64,000 bases of DNA from Haloplasmatales bacterium 4B. GTDB lineage: Bacteria; Bacillota_I; Bacilli_A; Haloplasmatales; Haloplasmataceae. The DNA is taken from positions 1 through 64,000 of the forward strand of contig NSKI01000009.1 in assembly GCA_003586005.1 (NCBI GenBank), in the 5' to 3' direction. Shown piece by piece: positions 44,926-52,559 of the stretch. The notes beneath the pieces are model-generated. The model was not told the DNA's origin. It saw only the letters and a list, made by a program, of their open reading frames with translations, and made no database searches. How positions within the stretch are numbered: position 1 is the first letter of the stretch; every line of letters begins with the position of its first letter. Made by a program: the position numbers and the translations under genes.

Positions 44926-47301
44926 ATGAATCAATATATTTTGGACCAATTTAAAATGAATTTTAAACCACATGCAAATGAGGCAAGTATTATTCAGGGT
45001 AATTATTATCGTTTTACAGTGATGAATGAATATGTAATTCGTATGGAATATTCAGATAAGAATCAATTTGAAGATAGAGCATCACAAGTAATTTTGAATT
45101 GTTGTTTTCCGAAAGTGAATTTTGAAGTTATTGAATCTGATACATCCTTGGAAATCATTACTGATGTATTTCATTTATATTACCAAAAAGGGAAAGAATT
45201 TAATAAAAATACTTTAAAAATCCGTTTGAAAGAAAATAATCAATATTATTTATATAGCGTTAAAGATTCTCAAAACTTACTTTCAACCTCACGTACATTA
45301 GATGATATTGATGGGCAGATTAAATTATCAGAAGGTTTAATATCAAGAAGTGGATATGCTGTTGTAGATGACTCGAAATCTTTAGTGTTTAATGAAGATT
45401 CATGGGTAGAGCCAAGATCAAATGATAATATCGATCTTTATTATTTTGGGTATGGACATCATTATAAAGCTTGTATTCAATTTTTCCATGAAATGAGTGG
45501 AAAAACACCAATGATTCCAAGGTACGCATTTGGTAATTGGTGGAGTCGTTATTATGAATATACTGAAGAGAGTTTAAAAGACTTAATAGTGAATTTTGAA
45601 AGATCTAATATTCCATTATCGGTTTGTGTTATTGATATGGATTGGCATTTAACCCACATCCCTAGTAAGTATGGAATCGGATGGACAGGCTATACATGGA
45701 ATCAACAGTTATTTCCTGACCCAAAAGGAATGTTAGAGTTTATTCATGATAAAAATTTAAAAGTCACTCTTAATTTACATCCTGCTGATGGCATAAGACC
45801 ACATGAAGCTTGTTATAATGATGTTGCAAAATTTATGGGTGTTGATGTAGAGAAAGAAGAACCAATTGAATTTGATTGTGCTAATCCTAAATTTATAAAT
45901 GCTTATTTTAATCTAGTACATCATCCTCTTGAAAAGATGGGTGTTGATTTTTGGTGGATGGATTGGCAACAAGGTGAAACATCTAAAATGGAAGGATTAG
46001 ATCCTTTGTGGATATTAAATCATACACATTTTCTAGACTTAGCACGAGAAAATAATCGGTCACTCTTATTTTCACGTTGGGCTGGACTAGGTTCTCATCG
46101 CTACCCAATTGGTTTTTCTGGTGATACCCACGTTACCTGGGACTCCCTAGACTTTCAACCATATTTCACTGCTACCGCTTCTAATATTGGATATAGTTAT
46201 TGGTCTCATGATATAGGAGGGCATTTTCTTGGAAAAGAAGAAGCAGAACTATATACAAGATGGGTTCAATTTGGGGTGTTCTCACCAATTTTAAGGCTCC
46301 ATAGTTCTAAAAATCCATTTACAAGAAGAGAACCTTGGAACTGGCCAAATGAGACCTTCGAAATTGTCCGTGAATTTATGAAGTTAAGACATAAACTTAT
46401 CCCATATTTATATACTATGTCTTATAGAAACTATGAAGAAAATTTACCTATGATTATGCCTACCTATTATGAAAATGATGAACAATTCGCCTATGAGTAT
46501 AAAAATGAGTATTATTTTGGGACAGAATTATTGGTCGCTCCTATCACTAATCCAATGAATAAAGATTTCAGATATTCACTTCAAAACATTTGGTTACCTA
46601 ATGGTAAGTGGTATGATTTCTTCAATTATAAATCTTTTAATGGTGGAAAAATTTATCAATTACCATATCAAATAAAAAATTATCCAGTATTTGCGAAAGC
46701 TGGGGCTATCATTCCACTTTCTAATGATGAAGGTAATACTTATGATAACCCAAATAATTTAGAAGTTAAAATATTCCCTGGTGCGAATAATCATTTTTCA
46801 ATGTATGAAGATGATTCTCATTCAAATGGTTATTTAAAAGATGAGTATACTAAAATACAATTTGATTTAACTCAATCAAATAAATTGATCAAGTTATCTA
46901 TTTCATTTGATGAACAGTATAATAAATTTGTTGAAAATAGATTGATTACGCTCCATCTTGTGAATATTAATGATGATTTTAACATCAAAGCAAATACCCA
47001 ATATGAGTATTGTTATGAAAATCACCAACTAATGATCACATTTACCAAAGAAACTGAGGAGATTGTTTTTGAAATTTCTCATAATAAAAAAATTGAATAT
47101 ATTCAAATGACGGATATTAAACAATTTATTCATAAAATATTATTTGAGTCAGAAATTGAAATGTACTTAAAAGAACTTGTTTATCGTGCAATTATTCAAT
47201 CTAAAGATCAATCCGAAATGATATCTCGACTCATTTCAATTAGAAACGTTGAAAATAGTGAATTAATTGATTTTGTGTCAGCGATTATCATGAACTTTTA
47301 A
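44926..47301 (+). CDS. GH31 family alpha-glycosidase
   Basis: 791 residues: N-terminal beta-sandwich, GH31 barrel (~195-530) and C-terminal beta domains. Barrel motifs are ARYAFGNWWSR-like RYAFGNWWSRYY (~196), VCVIDMDWHLTH (~234), the nucleophile Asp346 in FWWMDWQQG, the acid/base Asp400 in SGDTHVTWDSL, and GYSYWSHDIGGH (~423). ATG 44926 is chosen; the in-frame TTG at 44911 lies inside the GH3 gene. No signal peptide. GH31 enzymes act on alpha-linkages (alpha-glucose, alpha-xylose), which is unexpected in a beta-1,2-glucan locus and hints at a mixed-linkage or alpha-decorated substrate. It is last gene of the operon, followed by a terminator. Confidence 0.9.
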   Translation: MNQYILDQFKMNFKPHANEASIIQGNYYRFTVMNEYVIRMEYSDKNQFEDRASQVILNCCFPKVNFEVIESDTSLEIITDVFHLYYQKGKEFNKNTLKIRLKENNQYYLYSVKDSQNLLSTSRTLDDIDGQIKLSEGLISRSGYAVVDDSKSLVFNEDSWVEPRSNDNIDLYYFGYGHHYKACIQFFHEMSGKTPMIPRYAFGNWWSRYYEYTEESLKDLIVNFERSNIPLSVCVIDMDWHLTHIPSKYGIGWTGYTWNQQLFPDPKGMLEFIHDKNLKVTLNLHPADGIRPHEACYNDVAKFMGVDVEKEEPIEFDCANPKFINAYFNLVHHPLEKMGVDFWWMDWQQGETSKMEGLDPLWILNHTHFLDLARENNRSLLFSRWAGLGSHRYPIGFSGDTHVTWDSLDFQPYFTATASNIGYSYWSHDIGGHFLGKEEAELYTRWVQFGVFSPILRLHSSKNPFTRREPWNWPNETFEIVREFMKLRHKLIPYLYTMSYRNYEENLPMIMPTYYENDEQFAYEYKNEYYFGTELLVAPITNPMNKDFRYSLQNIWLPNGKWYDFFNYKSFNGGKIYQLPYQIKNYPVFAKAGAIIPLSNDEGNTYDNPNNLEVKIFPGANNHFSMYEDDSHSNGYLKDEYTKIQFDLTQSNKLIKLSISFDEQYNKFVENRLITLHLVNINDDFNIKANTQYEYCYENHQLMITFTKETEEIVFEISHNKKIEYIQMTDIKQFIHKILFESEIEMYLKELVYRAIIQSKDQSEMISRLISIRNVENSELIDFVSAIIMNF

Positions 47302-47326
47302 GTCATACGTTTTTTTAGCATAATTT

Positions 47327-47363
47327 GGTTATCAGTTTAGTTAAAAACTGGTAACCTTTTATT
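47327..47363 (+). terminator. Terminator of the glucan operon
   Basis: GGTTATCAGTTT (47327-47338) pairs with AAACTGGTAACC (47345-47356; one G-U), followed by TTTTATT. It ends the 27 kb operon. Confidence 0.9.
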
Positions 47364-47405
47364 ATTATAATAAAACTAGACAATAAAATTTTTATTGAAA
47401 TAAGG

Positions 47406-47434
47406 TTGACAATTTACCAAGTTTTACTTATAAT
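47406..47434 (+). promoter_or_regulatory. Promoter of the riboswitch-controlled exporter
   Basis: TTGACA (47406-47411), 17-base spacer, TATAAT (47429-47434). Transcription would start near 47441, just at the first base of the aptamer. Confidence 0.9.
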
Positions 47435-47440
47435 TATTTC

Positions 47441-47537
47441 GTTAGAGGGAGTAACTGGCCTTTTCAAAGGGATTAAAGCCGTCAATTCGGAATTTATTTT
47501 CCCGGTTTTAATGACAATGTGTTTTGTGAGACTCTAT
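47441..47537 (+). promoter_or_regulatory. yybP-ykoY-type (Mn2+) riboswitch aptamer
   Basis: The conserved yybP-ykoY elements appear in order: GAGGGAGTA at the 5' side, a hairpin (CTGGCC...), GCCGTCAATTCGG, CCCGGTTTTAATGACA, and the closing TGAGACTCTA. P1 forms between TAGAG (47443-47447) and CTCTA (47532-47536). This aptamer class binds Mn2+ at a conserved cross-helix site and switches on metal exporters. Its 3' strand is shared with the terminator at 47529-47590, giving a transcriptional ON switch. The gene it precedes is a CaCA-family cation exporter, a known kind of target. Confidence 0.88.
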
Positions 47538-47590
47538 AAAAGTATAGAATGAACACTTATTCTATTTTTTTGTAGAGTCTTATTTTTATT
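47529..47590 (+). terminator. Riboswitch expression-platform terminator
   Basis: AGACTCTA (47529-47536), which is the P1 3' strand of the aptamer, pairs with TAGAGTCT (47573-47580). The inner stem ATAGAAT/ATTCTAT extends the hairpin, and TTATTTTTATT follows. Ligand-stabilised P1 would prevent this hairpin and allow readthrough. Confidence 0.88.
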
Positions 47591-47640
47591 CCTTTAATCA
47601 ATAAATAATAATAGTTAAATTTAAAAGGAGAAATATTTAT

Positions 47641-48678
47641 ATGGATAAACTAATTTTTAATAATTTGGACTCATTACATACACTAGTTTTAATTCTAATC
47701 ATAGTAGCAATGTTATATGTCTTGAGTAAGGGTGCTGACATCTTAGTTAATGAAGCGGTAGCTCTTTCCCTTCATATTGGTGTTCCTAAAGTAATTATCG
47801 GTGCAACAATAGTCTCATTAGGTACGACCCTTCCTGAGGCTACAGTATCTGTACTTGCAGCAATAAATGGTAATCCTGATTTGGCATTAGGTAATGCTAT
47901 AGGTTCAATAATTGTTGATACAGGTCTTATTCTTGGTTTATCTGCTCTTGTAGGACGGTTACCTGTTGATAGAGTAGTTGTTTCTCGTCAAGGGAAAATT
48001 CAAGTATGGGCTGTAATTTTGCTTGCGGTTGTAAGTCTACCATTTTTAACAAGTAGCGAAGGAAATATTAGACAGTGGATTGGTTTTCTGTTTTTAATTC
48101 TTTTAATAATTTATATCGCTAAATCTATTAGATGGGGTAAACAAGCAAATTTAGATGCTTCTGAATCTGTGCCTGGTGAAATCTCCGCAGCTGATAATAT
48201 TAAAATTGAAAAAAAGGCAACCATAGTTGTTCAACTACTTAAATTAGCCGCAGGTATCTTTCTAATTATTACATCCTCAAAGATTCTGATACCATCTGTT
48301 GAGATTTCAGCTGTACGTGTTGGTATTCCCCAAAGTATTATTGCTGCAACATTAATTGCTTTTGGAACAAGCTTACCTGAGTTAGTGACAGCGTTGACTG
48401 CTGTGAGGAAAGGTCATGGAGAATTAGCGATTGGTAATATTGTTGGTGCTGATATACTAAACGTCCTTTTTGTAGTAGGTGGTGCAGCAGCTGTTACAAC
48501 AGAAGGTTTACATGTACCTTCGGATTTTTATAAACTTCAAATTCCTGCATTGTTAATAATAATTCTTACCTTTAGATTCTTTTCAAAAGGAAAGATGGCA
48601 GAAATTTCTAAAAAAGAAGGATTTATATTACTTTTCTTATATCTTATTTACCTTACACTAAATTACACATGGCTTTAA
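47641..48678 (+). CDS. CaCA-family calcium/sodium antiporter-like cation exporter
   Basis: 345 residues with about 10 membrane helices arranged as two inverted repeats, each with the alpha-motif of the Ca2+/cation antiporter superfamily: GATIVSLGTTLPEATVSVLA (~55-74) with ALGNAIGSIIVDTGLILG (~83-100), and AATLIAFGTSLPELVTALTA (~238-257) with AIGNIVGADILNVLFVVG (~265-282). A hydrophilic loop (~165-190) separates the halves. Ribosome binding site AAAGGAGA. Control by an Mn2+ riboswitch suggests that it exports Mn2+ (or Ca2+ and Mn2+) when manganese is high. It exchanges across the cytoplasmic membrane, driven by Na+ or H+. Confidence 0.92.
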   Translation: MDKLIFNNLDSLHTLVLILIIVAMLYVLSKGADILVNEAVALSLHIGVPKVIIGATIVSLGTTLPEATVSVLAAINGNPDLALGNAIGSIIVDTGLILGLSALVGRLPVDRVVVSRQGKIQVWAVILLAVVSLPFLTSSEGNIRQWIGFLFLILLIIYIAKSIRWGKQANLDASESVPGEISAADNIKIEKKATIVVQLLKLAAGIFLIITSSKILIPSVEISAVRVGIPQSIIAATLIAFGTSLPELVTALTAVRKGHGELAIGNIVGADILNVLFVVGGAAAVTTEGLHVPSDFYKLQIPALLIIILTFRFFSKGKMAEISKKEGFILLFLYLIYLTLNYTWL

Positions 48679-48804
48679 CATTATAATTTTGCCCAAGGAC
48701 AAATATAAAAGAAATCAAGGATATAGTAAGTTTATAATAGTTTTGAAACACTAATGTTTGTGCTAGATACAATAATGTATTAACAATAAAATGAGGGGGC
48801 TAAA

Positions 48805-49422
48805 ATGTCATATGAAATTGAATTAATTAAAAAAGACCAACTTCAAGTCTCAAAATGGTCAGGGGGTACAACTATCCAGCTTGCTATTTTTCCAAAGAGT
48901 GCTATATATAGTGAAAGGAATTTTAAATGGCGTTTAAGCTCAGCAAGGGTAGAAGTTGAGGAATCCACTTTTACTTCACTTCCCAATATTAAAAGAATAA
49001 TTATGGTTATCGAAGGAAAGTTGTTAATAGAGCATGAAGGTCATTATAAGTCTATCTTAGAACCATTTGATCAAGATTACTTTAGCGGGAATTGGTTAAC
49101 CAAAAGTTATGGAAAAGTGTCTGATTTTAATTTGATGATGAGTGAAGATTGTGAAGGTGAATTAGAGGATCTACACCTTGAAAAAGGCCAATCTAGGATT
49201 ATTTCCTTTAATAAGAAGAGAAAATCATCCCAAAACTTACAAGCTTTATATTGCATTAATGGACAAGCTAAAATAGAAATTTTAACTGATGATATGGTTA
49301 TTTTAAATGAAAGTGATATACTCTTGGTAACATCTAATGATGACATTTCTGACCTAAATCTTGAAATTTTCAATGAAAAAGATAAATTGGTTAATTTAAT
49401 TAGAGCTAACATCCATTATTAA
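48805..49422 (+). CDS. HutD/Ves family protein
   Basis: 205 residues, a bicupin. The N-terminus carries KDQLQVSKWSGGTTIQLAIF (about residues 11-30) and FKWRLSSARVEVEESTFTSL (~40-59), the hallmark blocks of HutD/Ves proteins, followed by LEPFDQDYFSGNW and a second beta-rich half. HutD proteins accompany histidine utilisation genes in some bacteria and may bind a pathway intermediate such as N-formylglutamate; the true role is unsettled, and no hut genes are nearby. Strong ribosome binding site GAGGGGG. The gene appears monocistronic. Confidence 0.85.
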   Translation: MSYEIELIKKDQLQVSKWSGGTTIQLAIFPKSAIYSERNFKWRLSSARVEVEESTFTSLPNIKRIIMVIEGKLLIEHEGHYKSILEPFDQDYFSGNWLTKSYGKVSDFNLMMSEDCEGELEDLHLEKGQSRIISFNKKRKSSQNLQALYCINGQAKIEILTDDMVILNESDILLVTSNDDISDLNLEIFNEKDKLVNLIRANIHY

Positions 49423-49593
49423 TAATAGGTGTTTTATATTGAAATATAATTTATTATTAATTGAAAGCAGAGATTAAAGATCGAAAATAAATTTTCAAAG
49501 TTGAGAGAGTCTTATTATTAAGGATAATATGTAAATATTTACAAACAGCCCTAAAGGATACGTTTAATTAGTTCCTGAAGCTAAGCGGTAACT

Positions 49594-49668
49594 ATGAAAA
49601 AGTTTAAAGAAACTATTCTAAATCATTTACCTAATGGCTTTGAAAAAAACTTTACAGAGGGACTATGA
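49594..49668 (+). pseudogene. Possible DUF1801-type remnant
   Basis: A short frame of 24 codons reads MKKFKETILNHLPNGFEKNF and then stops. This resembles the helix of DUF1801 proteins ('..IRETILxHLPEGFEE..') that precedes the SYGMIxY strand. Nothing recognisable follows, so it is at best a small decayed fragment in the 400-base gap between hutD and pspC. The remainder of this gap shows no gene. Confidence 0.3.
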
Positions 49669-49825
49669 ACGCCTTACTTAGTGAAGTTTATAATGAGTGA
49701 TTAACTATTGTCGATATAAAATCAATTTCAACAAGTGTATAATATTTGCTGGTGAAACATATTCAACTTATGTTAAAATAGGGGTAGTTATATGGGAATT
49801 AAGATACTATAAGGAGGACAACAAG

Positions 49826-50017
49826 ATGGATAAAAAGTTGTATAAATCTAATTCTAATAGAATGATTTCAGGTGTTTGCGGTGGAATGGGTGAATATTTT
49901 AATATTGATGCTACTCTTGTACGCATAGTCTGGGTACTTGTCGCATTACTTTACGGATTTGGAATACTTGCTTACTTAATCTGTATATTAATAATTCCTA
50001 AAAATACTGATTATTAA
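49826..50017 (+). CDS. PspC-domain small membrane protein
   Basis: 63 residues consisting of a single PspC domain: KKLYKSNSNRMISGVCGGMG, EYFNIDATLVRIVWVLVALL, then a hydrophobic helix and IIPKN. The start is ATG 49826, with AAGGAGG 7 bases upstream; the longer in-frame extension back to 49697 has no ribosome binding site. Minimal PspC proteins sit in the cytoplasmic membrane and are linked to envelope-stress responses, though no psp partners are visible here. The gene is complete. Confidence 0.9.
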   Translation: MDKKLYKSNSNRMISGVCGGMGEYFNIDATLVRIVWVLVALLYGFGILAYLICILIIPKNTDY

Positions 50018-50090
50018 TATTATGGAATATTACTTGATGATATAAACAATTAAGAGCAAAAACTTTATTTTCAAGGGAAGGGAATTTTTA

Positions 50091-50282
50091 ATGGATGGAA
50101 CAAGAAGAAATAATATTAAAATAGGTGACGCTGTCAAGATTGTAGAGAAAAAAAATCAAGGTAATGGTAAACTAACAGATGGAGTTGTTAAGAAAATACT
50201 CACTAACTCGGTAGAGCATCACCGTGGGATAAAAGTAATGTTAGAAAATGGAATAGTTGGTAGAGTAAAAGTTATAAAATAA
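50091..50282 (+). CDS. ywbE: YwbE-family protein
   Basis: 63 residues matching the small YwbE (DUF2196) family along its full length: MDGTRRNNIKIGDAVKIVEK, then QGNGKLTDGVVKKILTNSVE, HHRGIKVMLENGIVGRVKVI. It is a soluble SH3/KOW-like beta-barrel protein of unknown function, widespread in Firmicutes. The ribosome binding site is AAGGGAAGGG upstream of ATG 50091. It lies alone between pspC and a DUF6512 gene. Confidence 0.9.
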   Translation: MDGTRRNNIKIGDAVKIVEKKNQGNGKLTDGVVKKILTNSVEHHRGIKVMLENGIVGRVKVIK

Positions 50283-50342
50283 ACCTTTAAAATGTATACT
50301 TAGACTATTGCAAACATATTAATAATTTAGAGGTGATGAATA

Positions 50343-50858
50343 ATGAGCGCAGATATTAAAAAGTGGTTCATTTTAGATACTTTGTTTGTTATTGTGTTTG
50401 GTACTTTACTCCATTTTGTGTATGATTGGTCAGGTAATAATGATGTTGTTGGTATATTTGGTGCTATAAATGAAAGTACTTGGGAGCATCTAAAGTTGTT
50501 ATTTTGGCCTGCTTTTATTTTTTCAATTATTGAATATATTTATATAGGTAAAAACTTTAATAATTATGTTACCGCAAAATGTATTTCTCTGTATTTAGGT
50601 GTTATATTAATTGTTGTTTTATTCTATACATATACGGGGATAATTGGCTATAATCTACTTTTTCTTGATATAGCAATATTTATAATCAGTGTATTAATTA
50701 GTCAGTATTTAGGATATAAAATCATAAATCAAAATAAAGATTTTGGGAAAAGTGTGAATGTGATTTCGTTAATATTTATTGTTGTTCTTGCATTCGCTTT
50801 TATCCATTTCACATTTTATCCACCAGAGATACCATTATTTGAGAACCCTGAAAAATAA
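50343..50858 (+). CDS. DUF6512-like membrane protein
   Basis: 171 residues, five to six membrane helices. The opening KKWFILDTLFVIVFGTLLHF followed by VYDWSGNNDVVGIFGAINES and TWEHLKLLFWPAFIFS is characteristic of DUF6512 proteins, which are short integral membrane proteins of unknown function in Firmicutes. The conserved acidic/aromatic NEStWEHLKLLFWP loop (about residues 42-55) lies between helices 1 and 2. The ribosome binding site is GAGGTGA before ATG 50343. Neighbours give no functional hint. Confidence 0.8.
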   Translation: MSADIKKWFILDTLFVIVFGTLLHFVYDWSGNNDVVGIFGAINESTWEHLKLLFWPAFIFSIIEYIYIGKNFNNYVTAKCISLYLGVILIVVLFYTYTGIIGYNLLFLDIAIFIISVLISQYLGYKIINQNKDFGKSVNVISLIFIVVLAFAFIHFTFYPPEIPLFENPEK

Positions 50859-50882
50859 AAATAGTTTTATTCATAAAAATAG

Positions 50883-50911
50883 TTTTAAATAATATTTAAA
50901 CATGTTATAAT
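50883..50911 (+). promoter_or_regulatory. Promoter of the hflX attenuator leader
   Basis: TATAAT (50906-50911) with a weak -35 (TTTTAA, 50883-50888) at 17 bases. Transcription would begin near 50918, about 24 bases before the first leader peptide. Confidence 0.6.
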
Positions 50912-50941
50912 TTATTTATATTAAGAAATAGAGGTGCAAGG

Positions 50942-50971
50942 ATGTATATTGCAATTATGAGACTTCGATAA
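50942..50971 (+). CDS. Leader peptide 1 (MYIAIMRLR) of hflX
   Basis: A nine-codon frame, M-Y-I-A-I-M-R-L-R, then TAA, with GAGGTG (50931-50936) 5 bases before the ATG and a promoter -10 box 30 bases upstream. The C-terminal MRLR matches the macrolide-dependent ribosome-arrest motif (Arg-X-Arg type) of the ErmD-class leader peptides. It is followed by hairpins at 50997-51026, 51071-51099 and a strong terminator at 51120-51162. I infer that a macrolide-stalled ribosome here changes leader folding and lets RNA polymerase pass the terminator. Confidence 0.72.
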   Translation: MYIAIMRLR

Positions 50972-50996
50972 TTAGTTTACATATTTAACTGAACTA

Positions 50997-51026
50997 AAGT
51001 AAGGTTTTTTTAATTATGCCTTATTT
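50997..51026 (+). other. Leader hairpin between leader peptide 1 and terminator
   Basis: AAGTAAGG (50997-51004) pairs with CCTTATTT (51019-51026). Its loop is T-rich. A copy of ATATTGCAAT within leader 1 (50947-50956) recurs at 51032-51041 and, being self-complementary, could pair with it as an alternative structure. Confidence 0.5.
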
Positions 51027-51070
51027 GGAGAATATTGCAATGAACATTCCTAACCACTAAATGTATTTTT

Positions 51071-51099
51071 TTATAGGCAAAACCTATGAGATTTTTTAT
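51071..51099 (+). terminator. Weak candidate terminator in hflX leader
   Basis: ATAGG (51073-51077) pairs with CCTAT (51083-51087) around CAAAA, with TTTTTT at 51092-51097. The stem is short; it may be a pause site or part of an alternative fold. Confidence 0.4.
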
Positions 51100-51119
51100 T
51101 CTATTTATAGAGCGCTTAT

Positions 51120-51162
51120 AAGAGTTACTGATGGATTATGTTCATTTGTAACTCTTTTTATG
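51120..51162 (+). terminator. Strong terminator upstream of hflX (attenuator)
   Basis: AAGAGTTAC (51120-51128) pairs perfectly with GTAACTCTT (51148-51156), followed by TTTTAT. It stands between leader peptide 1 and leader peptide 2/hflX, so in the absence of antiterminating conditions it should stop transcription before hflX. Confidence 0.85.
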
Positions 51163-51181
51163 TTAATTAAGGAGGGATAAA

Positions 51182-51199
51182 ATGAGGTTAAGAAGATAA
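51182..51199 (+). CDS. Leader peptide 2 (MRLRR) of hflX
   Basis: A five-codon frame, M-R-L-R-R, then TAA, with an excellent ribosome binding site AAGGAGGG ending 5-6 bases before the ATG. The first four residues MRLR are the minimal sequence known to arrest ribosomes carrying erythromycin. Stalling here would place a ribosome over 51190-51210, next to the stem that masks the hflX ribosome binding site, so this leader likely acts at the translational level. Confidence 0.72.
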   Translation: MRLRR

Positions 51200-51202
51200 T
51201 AC

Positions 51203-51275
51203 GCGGATCAGAAAGTATCCTTTAAGTTGGAGAAAAATGATTCCGTGCTAAATTTAAATAAGCAATTTAAAGGAG
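51203..51275 (+). promoter_or_regulatory. RNA stem masking the hflX ribosome binding site
   Basis: TCCTTTAA (51218-51225) is exactly complementary to TTAAAGGA (51267-51274), which contains the hflX Shine-Dalgarno site AAAGGAG. A competing pairing is possible between CGCGGATCA (51203-51210) and TGATTCCGTG (51238-51247). This is the layout of a translational attenuator downstream of a stalling leader. Confidence 0.6.
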
Positions 51276-51284
51276 AGAGATATT

Positions 51285-52541
51285 ATGGAACATAAACAAA
51301 ATGCACTTTTAGTAGGTGTGAATGAATTAAATCAATCTTATTTCGAGGAGTCAATGGAGGAGCTTAGTAATTTAGCAATTGCATGTGAATATAATGTTGT
51401 TGGGAAAATAGTGCAAAATTTGAAAGCTATAAATAAGGTCTTTTATATGGGCTCTGGTAAAGTTAAGGAAGTCGTGACATTAATTGATGAGTTGGATGTC
51501 GATGCGATTATATTCAATAATGAATTAACTCCATCTCAATTGAGAAATTTAGAAAAAACTTTGAAACGAAATATACTAGATAGAACATCAGTAATTTTAG
51601 AAATTTTTAGCAAGCGTGCTAAAACTAGAGAAGCTAAACTTCAAGTTGAAGTGGCAAGACTACAATATATGTTACCTAGATTAATAGGACTAAATGAAGC
51701 AATGGGACGACAAAGTGGAGGAGTAGGTACTAAAAACAAAGGAACTGGTGAAAAACAATTAGAACTTGATCGTAGAAAAATTGAAGGGAAAATCATTGAG
51801 TTAAACAAAGAATTAAAGTTGATAAATAACGAACGACAAACTCAACGTAAAAAACGAAACAAAGCTGAATTACCAGTTGTTGCACTAGTGGGATATACAA
51901 ATGCTGGTAAATCAACACTTATGAATGCTATCATTGATTTTGTTCATAAATCTGAGGATAAAAAGGTTTTGGAAAAAGATATGTTATTTGCAACACTTGA
52001 AACATCGGTTAGAAATATTAAACTGAAAGATAATAAAACGTTTCTTTTAGCTGATACGGTTGGCTTTGTTAGTAAATTACCACATAATTTAGTTAAGGCT
52101 TTTCGTTCAACTCTTGAAGAAGTAAGAGATGCAGATTTATTACTTCACATTATAGATACATCAAACCCAAACTATAAACAACAAATTGAGGTAACAAACG
52201 AAACTTTAAAACAAATTGGAGTAAAAGATACAGCTATAGTTTATGTGTATAATAAATCTGATTTGACGGAAAAGAGTATACCTATTGTTGAAAATGATGA
52301 TGTTTATATTTCTGCAAAGTATAATATCGGTTTAGAAGAATTAGTTGAAGTAATAAAGAGTAAAATATTTAGACAATATTTTGAGTGCCAAATGCTTATT
52401 CCCTATGATCAAGGAAGTATCGTTTCATATTTGAATGAATTTACACATGTAAAATCAGTTAGTTATAGAGATAATGGAACATTGTTAACAATTGAATGTA
52501 GACAAAGAGTGTTTGATCAATATAAACAATTTGTTCAATAA
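51285..52541 (+). CDS. hflX: HflX-type ribosome-associated GTPase
   Basis: 418 residues with HflX domain order: N-terminal ligand-binding domain (1-~95; VGVNELNQSYFEES, YMGSGKVKEV, IIFNNELTPSQLRNLEKTL), a helical coiled-coil with the glycine-rich RQSGGVGTKNKGTGEKQLEL (~144-163), and a C-terminal G domain: G1 GYTNAGKSTLMN (~205), G2 FATLETSVR, G3 DTVGFV (~257), G4 NKSD (~323), G5 SAKYN. HflX splits stalled 70S/50S-bound ribosomes; a Listeria homologue, HflXr, gives macrolide-lincosamide resistance under antibiotic-controlled attenuation. The leader with two MRLR peptides suggests a similar resistance role here. Confidence 0.93.
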   Translation: MEHKQNALLVGVNELNQSYFEESMEELSNLAIACEYNVVGKIVQNLKAINKVFYMGSGKVKEVVTLIDELDVDAIIFNNELTPSQLRNLEKTLKRNILDRTSVILEIFSKRAKTREAKLQVEVARLQYMLPRLIGLNEAMGRQSGGVGTKNKGTGEKQLELDRRKIEGKIIELNKELKLINNERQTQRKKRNKAELPVVALVGYTNAGKSTLMNAIIDFVHKSEDKKVLEKDMLFATLETSVRNIKLKDNKTFLLADTVGFVSKLPHNLVKAFRSTLEEVRDADLLLHIIDTSNPNYKQQIEVTNETLKQIGVKDTAIVYVYNKSDLTEKSIPIVENDDVYISAKYNIGLEELVEVIKSKIFRQYFECQMLIPYDQGSIVSYLNEFTHVKSVSYRDNGTLLTIECRQRVFDQYKQFVQ

Positions 52542-52559
52542 TAAAAGATTTTTGTAAAG

